Positions 15,793 to 23,313 of a stretch of DNA of 33,401 bases are shown in pieces (positions within the stretch are counted from its first letter, which is position 1; the number at the start of each line of letters is the position of its first letter). Under the pieces are notes generated by a model, which was not told the DNA's origin, did no database searches, and was given only the letters and a program-made list of their open reading frames with translations. The stretch is from Bacillota bacterium (lineage in GTDB: Bacteria; Bacillota; Clostridia; Christensenellales; Borkfalkiaceae). The stretch covers positions 1 through 33,401 of the forward strand of contig JAHZBZ010000016.1 of NCBI GenBank assembly GCA_019423125.1. Reading direction: 5' to 3'. Position numbers and translations under genes: made by a program.

Positions 15793-16012
15793 GGGTCACA
15801 CTTTTTGTTTCAAGCTGATGAAACAAAAAGTCGTGATTTTGAGGACAACCCCAGCGTTCGCCGCCTTATGGCGGCTCTGCGCACGGAGTTTTCCTCTGCG
15901 GCGCGCTCTTTCGGGGCACACCACAAAACGCGCGCCGCATTCACCTTTCCTGCCTGCGCTCTCGCGTAAGGGGAAAAAGTCAAAAGTGTGATTTTGACTT
16001 TTTCGTTCTTTT
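15793..16012 (+). repeat. modular five-hairpin repeat unit behind hslU
   Basis: P1 is 13 bp around AGCTGA (left arm from 15800, right arm to 15831). P2 is a long GAGGA..TCCTC structure. P3 is 9 bp (15898-15906 with 15930-15938) enclosing CGGGGCACACC. ATTCACC follows, then P4 and P5 with loop GTGTGA. It starts almost at the hslU stop codon. Confidence 0.85.
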
Positions 16013-16020
16013 AATAAAAA

Positions 16021-16200
16021 CCTGCAAAAACGGAAATCGCAATTTTCGTTTTTGCACTCAATTTGCGCGTATGCGCCTCAGCGGGTGAATGCGCGCGATT
16101 CTGACAAGGGTGTGCCCTTATTTTATCGCGCGCAGAGGGCAGGGCCCTCTTCCTCACGAAATTTTCTTTTGTCAGCTCAAAAGAAAATTTGTGAACTTAT
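16021..16200 (-). repeat. modular hairpin-repeat unit, inverted
   Basis: Reads P1 to P5 on the minus strand. P1 is the 13-bp stem at 16159-16171 with 16178-16190 and loop AGCTGA (minus strand). P3 is 16091-16099 with 16125-16133. The last hairpin at 16024-16052 replaces P5. It faces the plus-strand unit at 15793-16012, so the two clusters converge tail to tail. Confidence 0.8.
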
Positions 16201-16545
16201 CGCCGCAGAGGGGAAAAACGCCGCCAGCCGCAGGCGTACGGCGGTTGTCCCTTAAAAATCAAGCGTTTCGCAGCATCTCTTTTGCGAGATTCGCGCGAAG
16301 TATTTTGCGCGAAGCCTTAATTTTATTCTGCGCGAGGCAAAACGACGCTTTTGCCTAAGCGCCCCCGATTTGCCGCAAGGCACATGCGGAAAGAGTGAAT
16401 GCGGCGATTTTGACAATAAGAGAGCCGTAACAGATCGCCGCAGAGAGAAAACAGGCGGCCAGCCCGCACAGCGGGCGTGCCCGCGGGTTTTCTCTAAAAC
16501 TCAAGCAAAAGCTCTCGTCTCTTTCGAGAGATTTTGCGCGAAGAA
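16201..16545 (-). repeat. further inverted hairpin-repeat modules
   Basis: On the minus strand this holds a P1 of the second type near 16260-16300, a P5 near 16330-16355 with the CCGCA..TGCGG variant behind it, a P3 with yet another stem (GCGGCGAT/ATCGCCGC, 16401-16408 with 16434-16441) and P2-like hairpins. No gene is supported. The hisS ribosome binding site follows at about 16552. Confidence 0.7.
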
Positions 16546-16562
16546 ATCATCTAGGAGTTACC

Positions 16563-17822
16563 ATGATCAACATCCCCAAGGGTACAAAGGACGTATTGCC
16601 TGCCGAGGCATACAAGTGGCATTTTGTTGAAAGTACGGCGCGCAGGGTCGCCGCGCTCTATAACTTAAAAGAGATCCGCACGCCCGTGTTCGAACACACC
16701 GAGCTGTTTTTGCGCGGAGTGGGGGACACGACGGACATCGTCAACAAGGAGATGTACACCTTCCTCGACAAGGGCGAGCGCAGCATCACCCTCAAGCCCG
16801 AGGGTACGGCGGGCGTCGTCCGCTCCTTCATCGAAAACGGGCTTGCGGGCGGGGTGCTTCCGCTCAAGATGTATTACATCACGCCCGTGTTCCGCTATGA
16901 GCGCCCGCAAGCGGGCAGACTGCGCGAGCACCACCAGTTCGGCGTGGAGATCTTCGGCGGAAAGGGCGCAGAGACGGACGCGGAGGTCATCCTCCTTGCG
17001 CGCGACTACATCGCCGCGCTCGGCGTGGAAGGGGTGGAACTCAACCTCAACAGCATCGGCTGCAAGCATTGCCGTCCCGCCTACAACGAGGCGCTCCGCG
17101 AGTATCTTCGCCCGCACATGGACGAGATGTGCCCGACCTGCCGCGCGCGCTTTGAAAAAAATCCGCTCCGCATCCTCGACTGCAAGGAGGAGGCTTGTTC
17201 CGCGATCAACGCGAATGCGCCGCGCGCCGTCGACTACCTCTGCGACGAGTGCCGCGAGCATTTTGAAAAGCTGTGCTCCATCCTCGACGCCTGCGGCGTG
17301 AAATACAAGCTCAATCCCAAGCTCGTGCGCGGGCTGGATTACTATTCCAAGACCGTCTTTGAATTTGTGTCGACTTCCATCGGCTCGCAGGGCACCGTGC
17401 TCGGCGGGGGGAGGTACGACACGCTGATCGAAAACCTCGGCGGGCCTTCCGTTCCCGCGGTCGGGTTCGGGAGCGGCATCGAACGCATGCTCCTCGTGCT
17501 CGAAAACACGGGCAAACCCATACCGCAGGAGCCGCCGCTGGATGTGTACGCGGCGGGGCTGGACGAGGAGGGCAGGCGCGCCGCCTTCGCCCTCGCGGCA
17601 CAGCTGCGCGCGAAGGGCGTCTCCGCGGACGTCGACCACGCCTCCCGTTCGGTCAAGGCGCAGTTCAAATACGCGGGCAAGATCGGCGCGCGTTTCGTCG
17701 TCGTCATCGGTTCGGACGAGCTCGCGCGCGGCGAATACACACTCAAAAACATGGCGGACTCCTCTTCGCAGTCGGTGCCCGCGGCGCAGGCTGCAGAGTT
17801 CATCGCGCGGCTTTTGAAATGA
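16563..17822 (+). CDS. hisS: histidyl-tRNA synthetase
   Basis: This 419-residue class II synthetase begins with the diagnostic IPKGTKDVLP. Motif 2 is FRYERPQAGRLREHHQ, the histidine-specific LVRGLDYYSKTVFE is near 257-270, and motif 3 is GFGSGIERMLLVL near 302-314. An HGTP anticodon-binding domain follows. TAGGAG lies just upstream of the ATG. It overlaps the next gene by four bases (ATGA), so hisS, the RseC-like gene and thioredoxin form one translationally coupled operon. No promoter is evident: the upstream 500 bases are inverted repeat modules. Confidence 0.96.
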   Translation: MINIPKGTKDVLPAEAYKWHFVESTARRVAALYNLKEIRTPVFEHTELFLRGVGDTTDIVNKEMYTFLDKGERSITLKPEGTAGVVRSFIENGLAGGVLPLKMYYITPVFRYERPQAGRLREHHQFGVEIFGGKGAETDAEVILLARDYIAALGVEGVELNLNSIGCKHCRPAYNEALREYLRPHMDEMCPTCRARFEKNPLRILDCKEEACSAINANAPRAVDYLCDECREHFEKLCSILDACGVKYKLNPKLVRGLDYYSKTVFEFVSTSIGSQGTVLGGGRYDTLIENLGGPSVPAVGFGSGIERMLLVLENTGKPIPQEPPLDVYAAGLDEEGRRAAFALAAQLRAKGVSADVDHASRSVKAQFKYAGKIGARFVVVIGSDELARGEYTLKNMADSSSQSVPAAQAAEFIARLLK

Positions 17823-18283
17823 GAGAGCGCGCGTACGTCGTGAAGGCGGCGGGCAAGATCGCCGTCTTGCAGATCGAAAAGACGCCCGCCTGCGAGGGCT
17901 GCCGCATCTGCGCGTTCAGGGCGGGCCGCAGCCGCGTAAAGGTGAAGGCGCGCAACACCGCGCGCGCCCGCGCGGGCGACACGGTGATCGTGCAGGCGGA
18001 AAAGGACAACACCCTTCTCGCCTCGGCGATCGTGTATCTGGTGCCCGTCGCGCTCGCGGCGGCGGGACTTCTTGCGGGCGTTCTCGCAAATTTAAAAGAG
18101 CTCTACATCGCGCTCCTGTGCGTGGCGGGGCTCGTCGTCGGGTTTGCGGCGGTGTTCGCCGCGGACCGGATCCTTTCCGGATCGCACGGCTTCTGTATGG
18201 AAGTCGTCGAAATAATCAATAATACTGAGGGTGTGGAACAGAACACGCCGAAGGAGGAAAAGACAAATGGTACAGAAAATTGA
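17819..18283 (+). CDS. RseC/MucC-family membrane protein
   Basis: The 154-residue protein has an N-terminal cysteine cluster C25-X2-C28-X2-C31 in a basic, strand-rich domain, then two hydrophobic segments (about 66-87 and 92-115) and a polar tail. This is the SoxR-reducing-system/RseC pattern, whose members probably help electron transfer to redox sensors or modulate envelope stress signalling. In Bacillota the role is not established; equivalents lie near Rnf genes, which are absent here. It overlaps hisS by four bases upstream and the thioredoxin start by 17 bases downstream. A redox pairing with thioredoxin is a reasonable inference. Confidence 0.75.
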   Translation: MRERAYVVKAAGKIAVLQIEKTPACEGCRICAFRAGRSRVKVKARNTARARAGDTVIVQAEKDNTLLASAIVYLVPVALAAAGLLAGVLANLKELYIALLCVAGLVVGFAAVFAADRILSGSHGFCMEVVEIINNTEGVEQNTPKEEKTNGTEN

Positions 18284-18581
18284 CACGGCGGCATTCCGTG
18301 CCGCACTTGCAGAGAAAAAGACGATGGTGGTGGACTTTTACGCGGATTGGTGCGGCCCTTGCCGCATGCTCTCCTCGGTGATGGAAGCGCTCTCGGAAGA
18401 GATGTCCGATCAGGCGATGTTCGTAAAAGTGGACGTGGACGCCGATCCCGATCTTGCGCGCGAATATTCCATCATGAATATCCCCTGCGTCATGGTGTTC
18501 AAGGACGGCGCGCTTTCGGGCAGGAACGTCGGTTTCGCGCCCAAGGATGCAATGTCCGATTTCATCAAAAAAAGCATCTGA
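18267..18581 (+). CDS. thioredoxin
   Basis: The protein has 104 residues, standard thioredoxin length. The active site is WCGPC at 28-32, followed by the cis-proline region (MNIPCVMVFKDG). This carries an extra cysteine directly behind the cis-proline and ends in the usual GF..KDAMSDFI helix. I chose the ATG at 18267 because AAGGAGG lies ten bases upstream and the product then matches the family length. It overlaps the RseC-like gene by 17 bases. Confidence 0.92.
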   Translation: MVQKIDTAAFRAALAEKKTMVVDFYADWCGPCRMLSSVMEALSEEMSDQAMFVKVDVDADPDLAREYSIMNIPCVMVFKDGALSGRNVGFAPKDAMSDFIKKSI

Positions 18582-18590
18582 TAAGGCAAA

Positions 18591-18620
18591 GCGCGCACAT
18601 TTTTCCGTGCGCGCCTTTTA
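18591..18620 (+). terminator. terminator of the hisS operon
   Basis: An 8-bp GCGCGCAC/GTGCGCGC stem (18591-18598 with 18607-18614) followed by CTTTTATTTTC. Confidence 0.8.
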
Positions 18621-18625
18621 TTTTC

Positions 18626-18654
18626 TTGTAAAATTTTTCGGATTGCGCTATAAT
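18626..18654 (+). promoter_or_regulatory. glyA promoter
   Basis: TTGTAA (18626-18631), a 17-base spacer and TATAAT (18649-18654), 36 bases before the glyA start. Confidence 0.8.
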
Positions 18655-18690
18655 AGTCTGGAAAAATAAATTCACGACGGAGAAACCTGT

Positions 18691-19941
18691 ATGATCGATC
18701 TTACGACAATCAAAAATGCCGACGAACAAGTCTACGAGGCGATGAAGCTCGAGCTGGACCGTCAGCGCAACAACATCGAACTCATCGCGAGCGAGAACTT
18801 CGTCTCTCCCGCGGTCATGGCGGCGGTGGGTTCGCACCTGACCAACAAGTACGCGGAGGGTCTGCCCGGCAAGCGCTATTACGGCGGGTGCCAGTATGTC
18901 GACATCGTCGAGAACCTCGCGATCGAGCGCTGCAAACAGCTCTTCGGCTGTGACCACGCCAACGTCCAGCCGCACAGCGGCGCACAGGCGAACACCGCCG
19001 TCTACTTCGCGCTCCTTCAGCCGGGCGACACCATCCTCGGCATGAACCTCTCGCACGGCGGCCACCTCACGCACGGCTCGCCCGTCAACATCTCGGGCAA
19101 GTACTTCAAGATCGTGCCCTACGGCGTCTCCAAAGAGGACGAGCGCATCGACTACGACGCCCTCGAGGCGCTCGCCGTCGAAAACAAGCCCAAAATGATC
19201 GTCGCGGGCGCGTCTGCGTACCCGCGCATCATCGACTTCCCCCGCCTGCGCGAGATCGCGGACAAGGTCGGGGCATATCTGATGGTCGACATCGCGCACA
19301 TCGCGGGCCTCGTCGCGGCGGGACTGCATCCTTCGCCCGTCCCGTATGCGGACATCGTCACCACGACCACGCACAAGACCCTCCGCGGTCCCCGCGGCGG
19401 CGTCATCATGTGCAAGGAGCAGTACGCGAAGGCGATCGACAAGGCGGTGTTCCCCGGAATGCAGGGCGGCCCGCTCATGCACGTCATCGCGGGCAAGGCG
19501 GTCGCGTTCAAGGAGGCGCTCTCCGACGAGTTCCGCGCCTACCAGGCGCAGGTCGTGAAAAACGCGGCGGCGATGGCGGACGAGTTCACCAAGTGCGGCG
19601 TGCGCCTCGTCTCGGGCGGCACGGACAACCACCTGATGCTCGTCGACCTGCGCGACAAGAACATGACGGGCAAGGAGCTGGAAAAGATGCTCGACGAGGT
19701 CAACATCACCGTCAACAAGAACACCATTCCCTTCGAGGAGACCAGCCCGTTCATCACCAGCGGCGTCCGCATCGGCTCGCCGAGCATCACCTCGCGCGGC
19801 TTTACCGAAGAGGACGCGCGCAAGGTCGCGCGCCTGATCAGCGCGATCATCGACCGCCGCGAAGCGGCGTTCGACGAGGTCCGCGCAGAGGTCGGAAAGC
19901 TGTGCGAAAAGCATCCGCTCTACGCGAACGACATCCTGTAA
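18691..19941 (+). CDS. glyA: serine hydroxymethyltransferase
   Basis: The 416-residue PLP enzyme converts serine and tetrahydrofolate to glycine and methylenetetrahydrofolate, the one-carbon donor that TrmFO also uses. The N-terminus has IELIASENF. The PLP lysine is K229 in TTTTHKTLRGPRGG, and the C-terminal substrate region has NTIPFEETSPFITSGVRIG. Length is typical. It stands alone between its own promoter and a strong terminator. Confidence 0.97.
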   Translation: MIDLTTIKNADEQVYEAMKLELDRQRNNIELIASENFVSPAVMAAVGSHLTNKYAEGLPGKRYYGGCQYVDIVENLAIERCKQLFGCDHANVQPHSGAQANTAVYFALLQPGDTILGMNLSHGGHLTHGSPVNISGKYFKIVPYGVSKEDERIDYDALEALAVENKPKMIVAGASAYPRIIDFPRLREIADKVGAYLMVDIAHIAGLVAAGLHPSPVPYADIVTTTTHKTLRGPRGGVIMCKEQYAKAIDKAVFPGMQGGPLMHVIAGKAVAFKEALSDEFRAYQAQVVKNAAAMADEFTKCGVRLVSGGTDNHLMLVDLRDKNMTGKELEKMLDEVNITVNKNTIPFEETSPFITSGVRIGSPSITSRGFTEEDARKVARLISAIIDRREAAFDEVRAEVGKLCEKHPLYANDIL

Positions 19942-19953
19942 AAAAGACATCCG

Positions 19954-19979
19954 AGGGCGCCCGTGCGGGCGCCCTTTTT
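19954..19979 (+). terminator. glyA terminator
   Basis: A perfect 9-bp stem AGGGCGCCC/GGGCGCCCT (19954-19962 with 19967-19975), a GTGC tetraloop and a following T-run. Confidence 0.9.
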
Positions 19980-20058
19980 CCGCGCGGCAGAACGTCCGCC
20001 GTCCGCCGGGGAGGGGAGAGCGCGGCGTGCATTTGTGCAAAAAAGGGGGACAAGACGA

Positions 20059-20087
20059 TTGACAAAAGGCGCGGCGGGTGCTATAAT
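20059..20087 (+). promoter_or_regulatory. promoter of the FMN riboswitch-ribU transcript
   Basis: TTGACA (20059-20064), 17-base spacer, TATAAT (20082-20087). Both boxes match the consensus. Transcription would start about 14 bases before the aptamer. Confidence 0.9.
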
Positions 20088-20107
20088 GTCGCCGTAAAAC
20101 AAAAACG

Positions 20108-20220
20108 ATTCTTTGGGGCGGGGTGAAATTCCCCACCGGCAGTCACAGTCTGCGACAGGCGCGAGCCTCTGAGCGGGTGGAATTCCCGCACCGACGGTAC
20201 AGTCCGGACAGGAAAAGAAT
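20108..20220 (+). ncRNA. FMN riboswitch (RFN element)
   Basis: The conserved blocks are in order: GGGGCGGGGTGAAATTCCCC, ACCGGCAGT, AGTC, GAGCCTCTGAGCG, GGTGGAATTCCCGCACCGAC, GGTACAGTCCGGA. The closing helix P1 pairs 20108-20114 with 20214-20220. High FMN should stabilise P1 and turn off the downstream riboflavin importer. Confidence 0.95.
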
Positions 20221-20293
20221 GTTTTTCAAATTTTTCGCGCACGCAGTGCACAAAAATCTGAAAGCCGCCCCGTTCTTTTGAACGGGGCTTTTC
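20213..20293 (+). terminator. riboswitch expression platform: attenuator terminator
   Basis: The terminator is a 9-bp GCCCCGTTC/GAACGGGGC stem (20267-20275 with 20280-20288) with a TTTT loop and TTTTC tail. The 3' strand of aptamer helix P1 (20213-20221) can instead pair with 20271-20279 (eight Watson-Crick pairs and one wobble), which would break the terminator. This gives a clear FMN-controlled terminator/antiterminator switch. Confidence 0.8.
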
Positions 20294-20333
20294 TTCACCC
20301 CCTTGGAAAATAATTTTTTCGAGGTGTTTTTTT

Positions 20334-21011
20334 ATGGAGAACGAAGAGATCCGCACGCCCGCCGCGGAACAGACCGCAGGGCAGACGGCGGAACAGACAG
20401 AGCGGAAAAAGAAGTTCTTTTCCGCGACGAACATCGCAAAGATCGGCGTCTTTGCGGCGCTCGCGACGGTGCTGTACTATTTCCCGAAATTTCCCATCGT
20501 CGCGCTGTTTCCCTCCTTTCTGGAACTCAACTTTTCGGACATCCCCGCGCTGATCGGCACGTTTGCGCTCGGCCCCGTCGCGGGAAGCCTGATCGTCGTC
20601 GTCAAGATCCTGCTCAAACTCCCCGCGACGAGCACGATGTGCATCGGGGAACTGAGCGATCTGGTCTGCGGGCTCGCGCTGGTCATCCCCGCGGGCATCA
20701 TCTACAAGCGCAGGCGCACCTTCCGCGGTGCCCTTTTGGGGCTTCTCGCGGGCACCGTCTGCTCGGTCGGACTGTCCGTGTTGTCCAACCGCTTCGTCAT
20801 CCTGCCCGCCTACATAAACGTGATGGGCTTCGGCGTCGAGGCGATCGTCGGCATGCTCCGCCCGCTCTTTCCCGCCGTCACGGCAGACAACCTGTATGCC
20901 TACTATCTGCCGCTGTCCGTCGTGCCCTTCAACCTGCTGCGCTGTCTGATCGCGGCGATCGTCACGCTGTTGCTGTACAAGAGAATTTCCTGGCTTTTGA
21001 ACAAGTTTTAA
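20334..21011 (+). CDS. ribU: riboflavin ECF transporter substrate-binding subunit RibU
   Basis: The 225-residue membrane protein begins with a polar Gln/Thr/Glu-rich tail of about 35 residues and then has five or six hydrophobic segments. Typical RibU features are KIGVFAALATVLYY, the FPSFLELNFSDIPALIG segment that lines the riboflavin site, and the following small-residue-rich helix. It works with the shared ECF energising module (EcfT, EcfA, EcfA'), not encoded in this window. The FMN riboswitch in front independently supports riboflavin as substrate. The ribosome binding site is GAGGTG at 20321-20326. Confidence 0.94.
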   Translation: MENEEIRTPAAEQTAGQTAEQTERKKKFFSATNIAKIGVFAALATVLYYFPKFPIVALFPSFLELNFSDIPALIGTFALGPVAGSLIVVVKILLKLPATSTMCIGELSDLVCGLALVIPAGIIYKRRRTFRGALLGLLAGTVCSVGLSVLSNRFVILPAYINVMGFGVEAIVGMLRPLFPAVTADNLYAYYLPLSVVPFNLLRCLIAAIVTLLLYKRISWLLNKF

Positions 21012-21040
21012 TTGCAAAAGCGCGGCGTTTATATTATAAT
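21012..21040 (+). promoter_or_regulatory. promoter of the tsaE operon
   Basis: TTGCAA (21012-21017), a 17-base spacer and TATAAT (21035-21040), beginning at the first base after ribU. Confidence 0.75.
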
Positions 21041-21044
21041 AGAG

Positions 21045-21076
21045 GAGGTGTTTGGACAAAACGCCTCTTTTGTTTT
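21045..21076 (+). terminator. ribU terminator overlapping the tsaE transcription start
   Basis: GAGGTGTTT (21045-21053) pairs with AAACGCCTC (21059-21067), with one G-U pair, followed by TTTTGTTTT. Read-through from ribU would be stopped. Transcripts starting from the promoter just upstream would begin inside the 5' arm. Confidence 0.65.
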
Positions 21077-21095
21077 GCAAAAAAAGGAGGGAGCG

Positions 21096-21497
21096 ATGCG
21101 AAAGATCACGCACAGCGCGGAAGAGACGCAGGCTTTCGCGCGCGAATACGCCGCCACGCTGCATGCGGGGGACGTCGTCCTTCTCTTCGGCGAGATGGGC
21201 GCGGGCAAGACGGTGTTCGTCAAGGGCCTTGCGCGCGCGCTCGGCATCGACGAGGAGATCACAAGCCCGACTTACGCCTACATGAACGACTACTACGGAA
21301 AGCTGTACCACTACGACTGCTATCGCCTCAAAAACGGCGCGCAGGCGGAGGCGCTGGGGCTTTCGGACTACTTTTACGCGGGCGGGATCTGCGTCATCGA
21401 ATGGCCGCAGAACATCGCGGACATCCTGCCGCCTTCCTGCCGCGAGGTGACGATCACAAAACTATCGGACGAAGAGAGGGAGATCGAGGCGAAATGA
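21096..21497 (+). CDS. tsaE: tRNA t6A biosynthesis ATPase TsaE
   Basis: The 133-residue protein has a P-loop GEMGAGKT near residues 33-40 and the family motifs TSPTYAYMNDY, HYDCYRL and VIEWPQN. TsaE is the ATPase of the TsaB-TsaD-TsaE complex that attaches threonylcarbamoyl to A37 of ANN-decoding tRNAs. I chose the ATG at 21096 because AAAGGAGG lies six bases upstream; the longer frame runs through the terminator. Its stop overlaps the tsaB start (ATGA). tsaD is not in the window. Confidence 0.95.
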   Translation: MRKITHSAEETQAFAREYAATLHAGDVVLLFGEMGAGKTVFVKGLARALGIDEEITSPTYAYMNDYYGKLYHYDCYRLKNGAQAEALGLSDYFYAGGICVIEWPQNIADILPPSCREVTITKLSDEEREIEAK

Positions 21498-22111
21498 AGA
21501 ACTGGCTCGCGATCGACACATCCAACGACTATCTGACCGTCGCGGCATGCCGCGGCGGCGAAGTGACGGTAACTTACGAGCCCGAATGCCGCATGCAGCA
21601 CTCGGTGCGCCTGATGTCGGCGGTGGACGAGACGCTCGCCCGCGCCCGCCTTTCTGCGAAGGACTGCGACTTTTTCGCCGCGGTCACGGGCCCCGGCTCC
21701 TTCACGGGAATCCGAATCGGCGTCTCGGCGGTCAAGGGCTTTTGCGCCGCGCTCGGAAAGCCCGCGCTCGGCATAACATCTTTTGAGGTGCTCGCATATA
21801 ATGCAGAATGCAGAGCGCTCGCGGTCGTACCCGCAGGGGCGGGGTATTATTATGTCTGCGGATTCGAGCGGGACAAGAGCGTCTTTCTCACCCCCGAGCG
21901 CGCGGACGCGGAGCGCGTCCGTGAACTCTCGCGAAGCGCGCGGCTCATCCTGCGCGATCCTTCGCCCTTTGAAGACGCCCGCAGGGCGGACCCCGCGGCG
22001 GGACTCGTCGCGGCGGTTTTGGCGGCAAAAGAGGAGCGCTTCGGCGACATCGCCGCCTTCTACCTGAAAAAAAGCCAGGCGGAAGAGGAGCGCGACGCGC
22101 GCGGAAACTGA
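21494..22111 (+). CDS. tsaB: tRNA t6A biosynthesis protein TsaB
   Basis: The 205-residue protein is an inactive paralogue of the TsaD kinase fold that scaffolds the t6A complex. It starts with LAIDTSNDYLTVA and carries the diagnostic AAVTGPGSFTGIRIGVSAVKG near 63-83. Its C-terminal half is shorter and less conserved, as usual. It is translationally coupled to tsaE by a four-base overlap, with 20 bases to rimI. Confidence 0.94.
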   Translation: MKNWLAIDTSNDYLTVAACRGGEVTVTYEPECRMQHSVRLMSAVDETLARARLSAKDCDFFAAVTGPGSFTGIRIGVSAVKGFCAALGKPALGITSFEVLAYNAECRALAVVPAGAGYYYVCGFERDKSVFLTPERADAERVRELSRSARLILRDPSPFEDARRADPAAGLVAAVLAAKEERFGDIAAFYLKKSQAEEERDARGN

Positions 22112-22131
22112 CGCGCGCACGGAGAAGAGAT

Positions 22132-22563
22132 ATGGAATACCGCAAGTGGACGTACGAGGATCTGCTGCAGATCGCGGAGCTGGAGAAACAGTGTTTTTCC
22201 GACCCGTGGAACTACCGCATGCTCGCCGAGTCCTTTTTCAGCGAAAACGTGTCCGCCGTCGCCGCGGCGGAGGGGGAAAAAGTGTGCGGCTACGGCTTTC
22301 TCGTCGCCGCGGGCGAGGAGGCGGACATCGCCAACATCGCGGTCGCGGAGGACTTCCGCCGCCGCGGCATCGCGCGGGCGATCCTTACGGAACTGGAAAA
22401 GGCGGCGCGCGGGCGCGGCGTGAAAAAGCTGTTCCTCGAAGTGCGCGTCTCCAACGCGCCCGCCATGCTTTTGTATCTGAAGAGCGGATTTGTCGGCCGC
22501 TATGTGCGCCCCCGCTATTACGGGGACGGAGAGGACGCGCTCGTCATGGAACGCGTGCTCTGA
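22132..22563 (+). CDS. rimI: ribosomal protein S18 N-alanine acetyltransferase RimI
   Basis: This 143-residue GNAT acetyltransferase has the acetyl-CoA-binding Q/RxxGxG/A loop as FRRRGIARAI, preceded by IANIAVAEDF, and the C-terminal ARPRYY-like segment VRPRYYGDGEDALVM typical of RimI. RimI acetylates the N-terminus of ribosomal protein S18. The tsaE-tsaB-rimI order is a common bacterial cluster. AGAAGAGAT lies before the ATG. Confidence 0.92.
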   Translation: MEYRKWTYEDLLQIAELEKQCFSDPWNYRMLAESFFSENVSAVAAAEGEKVCGYGFLVAAGEEADIANIAVAEDFRRRGIARAILTELEKAARGRGVKKLFLEVRVSNAPAMLLYLKSGFVGRYVRPRYYGDGEDALVMERVL

Positions 22564-22574
22564 GGAGGGGAAAG

Positions 22575-23288
22575 ATCGAATTTGAGGGGAAAGAACTCTC
22601 TCTCCTGCAGGAGGGCGCGGGGGAAGATCTCCTGTTCCTGCACGGGTATCTGTCCTGCAAGGAGAGTTTTTACCATCAGATAAGGTATTTTTCGCGCCGT
22701 TTCCGCGTCACGGCGTTCGATTTTCCGGGCATGGGGAAAAGCGCCCCGCCCGACGCGGCGTGGAGCGTCGGCGACTATGCGGCGCACACGAAGCGCCTGC
22801 TCGCGGCGCTCGGCATCGTCCGTCCGCGCGTCATCGCACACTCCTTCGGGGGGCGCGTGGCGCTCAAACTGCTCGCGGAGGACGGCTTTTCGCGCGCGAT
22901 TCTGACGGGCTGTGCGGGCGTTGTGCCGAAGAGGGGATTTTCCTACCGCGTCAGGGTGGGAACGTACCGCCTCTGCTGCCGCCTGTTTCCGCGCTTTGCC
23001 GAACGGCATTTCGGCTCGGCGGAATACCGCTCGCTCCCGCCCCTGCAGCGGGAGAGCTTCAAAAAGATCGTAAACGAGGATCTGACCCCGCTCCTGCCGC
23101 TCGTGCGCGTCCCGACGCTGTACGTCTTCGGCGAGAAGGACGAACAGACCCCGCTGTACATGGCGCGCCGCCTGCAGGCGGAGACGCCCGCCTCCGCGCT
23201 CGTCTGCATGCGCGGCTGCACTCATTTCTGCTTCTGCGAGCAGCCCGACGCCTTCAACGAGATCGCGCGCGAGTTCCTGCTCCCCTGA
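22575..23288 (+). CDS. alpha/beta hydrolase lacking a canonical start codon
   Basis: A complete alpha/beta-hydrolase of about 237 residues: the oxyanion motif LFLHGY at the N-terminus, nucleophile serine in AHSFGGRVAL (the first glycine of GxSxG replaced by alanine), acid residue in YVFGEKDEQTP and histidine in RGCTHFCF. It therefore looks active. The frame has no ATG, GTG or TTG before the conserved domain begins. AGGAGG (22563-22568) lies six bases before an ATC codon at 22575, which would give a well-placed start; CTG at 22560, overlapping the rimI stop, is the alternative. The substrate is unknown. It is the last gene of the tsaE cluster. Confidence 0.75.
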   Translation: MEFEGKELSLLQEGAGEDLLFLHGYLSCKESFYHQIRYFSRRFRVTAFDFPGMGKSAPPDAAWSVGDYAAHTKRLLAALGIVRPRVIAHSFGGRVALKLLAEDGFSRAILTGCAGVVPKRGFSYRVRVGTYRLCCRLFPRFAERHFGSAEYRSLPPLQRESFKKIVNEDLTPLLPLVRVPTLYVFGEKDEQTPLYMARRLQAETPASALVCMRGCTHFCFCEQPDAFNEIAREFLLP

Positions 23289-23313
23289 AATAACCCGAAG
23301 AGGAAGGTTACCG

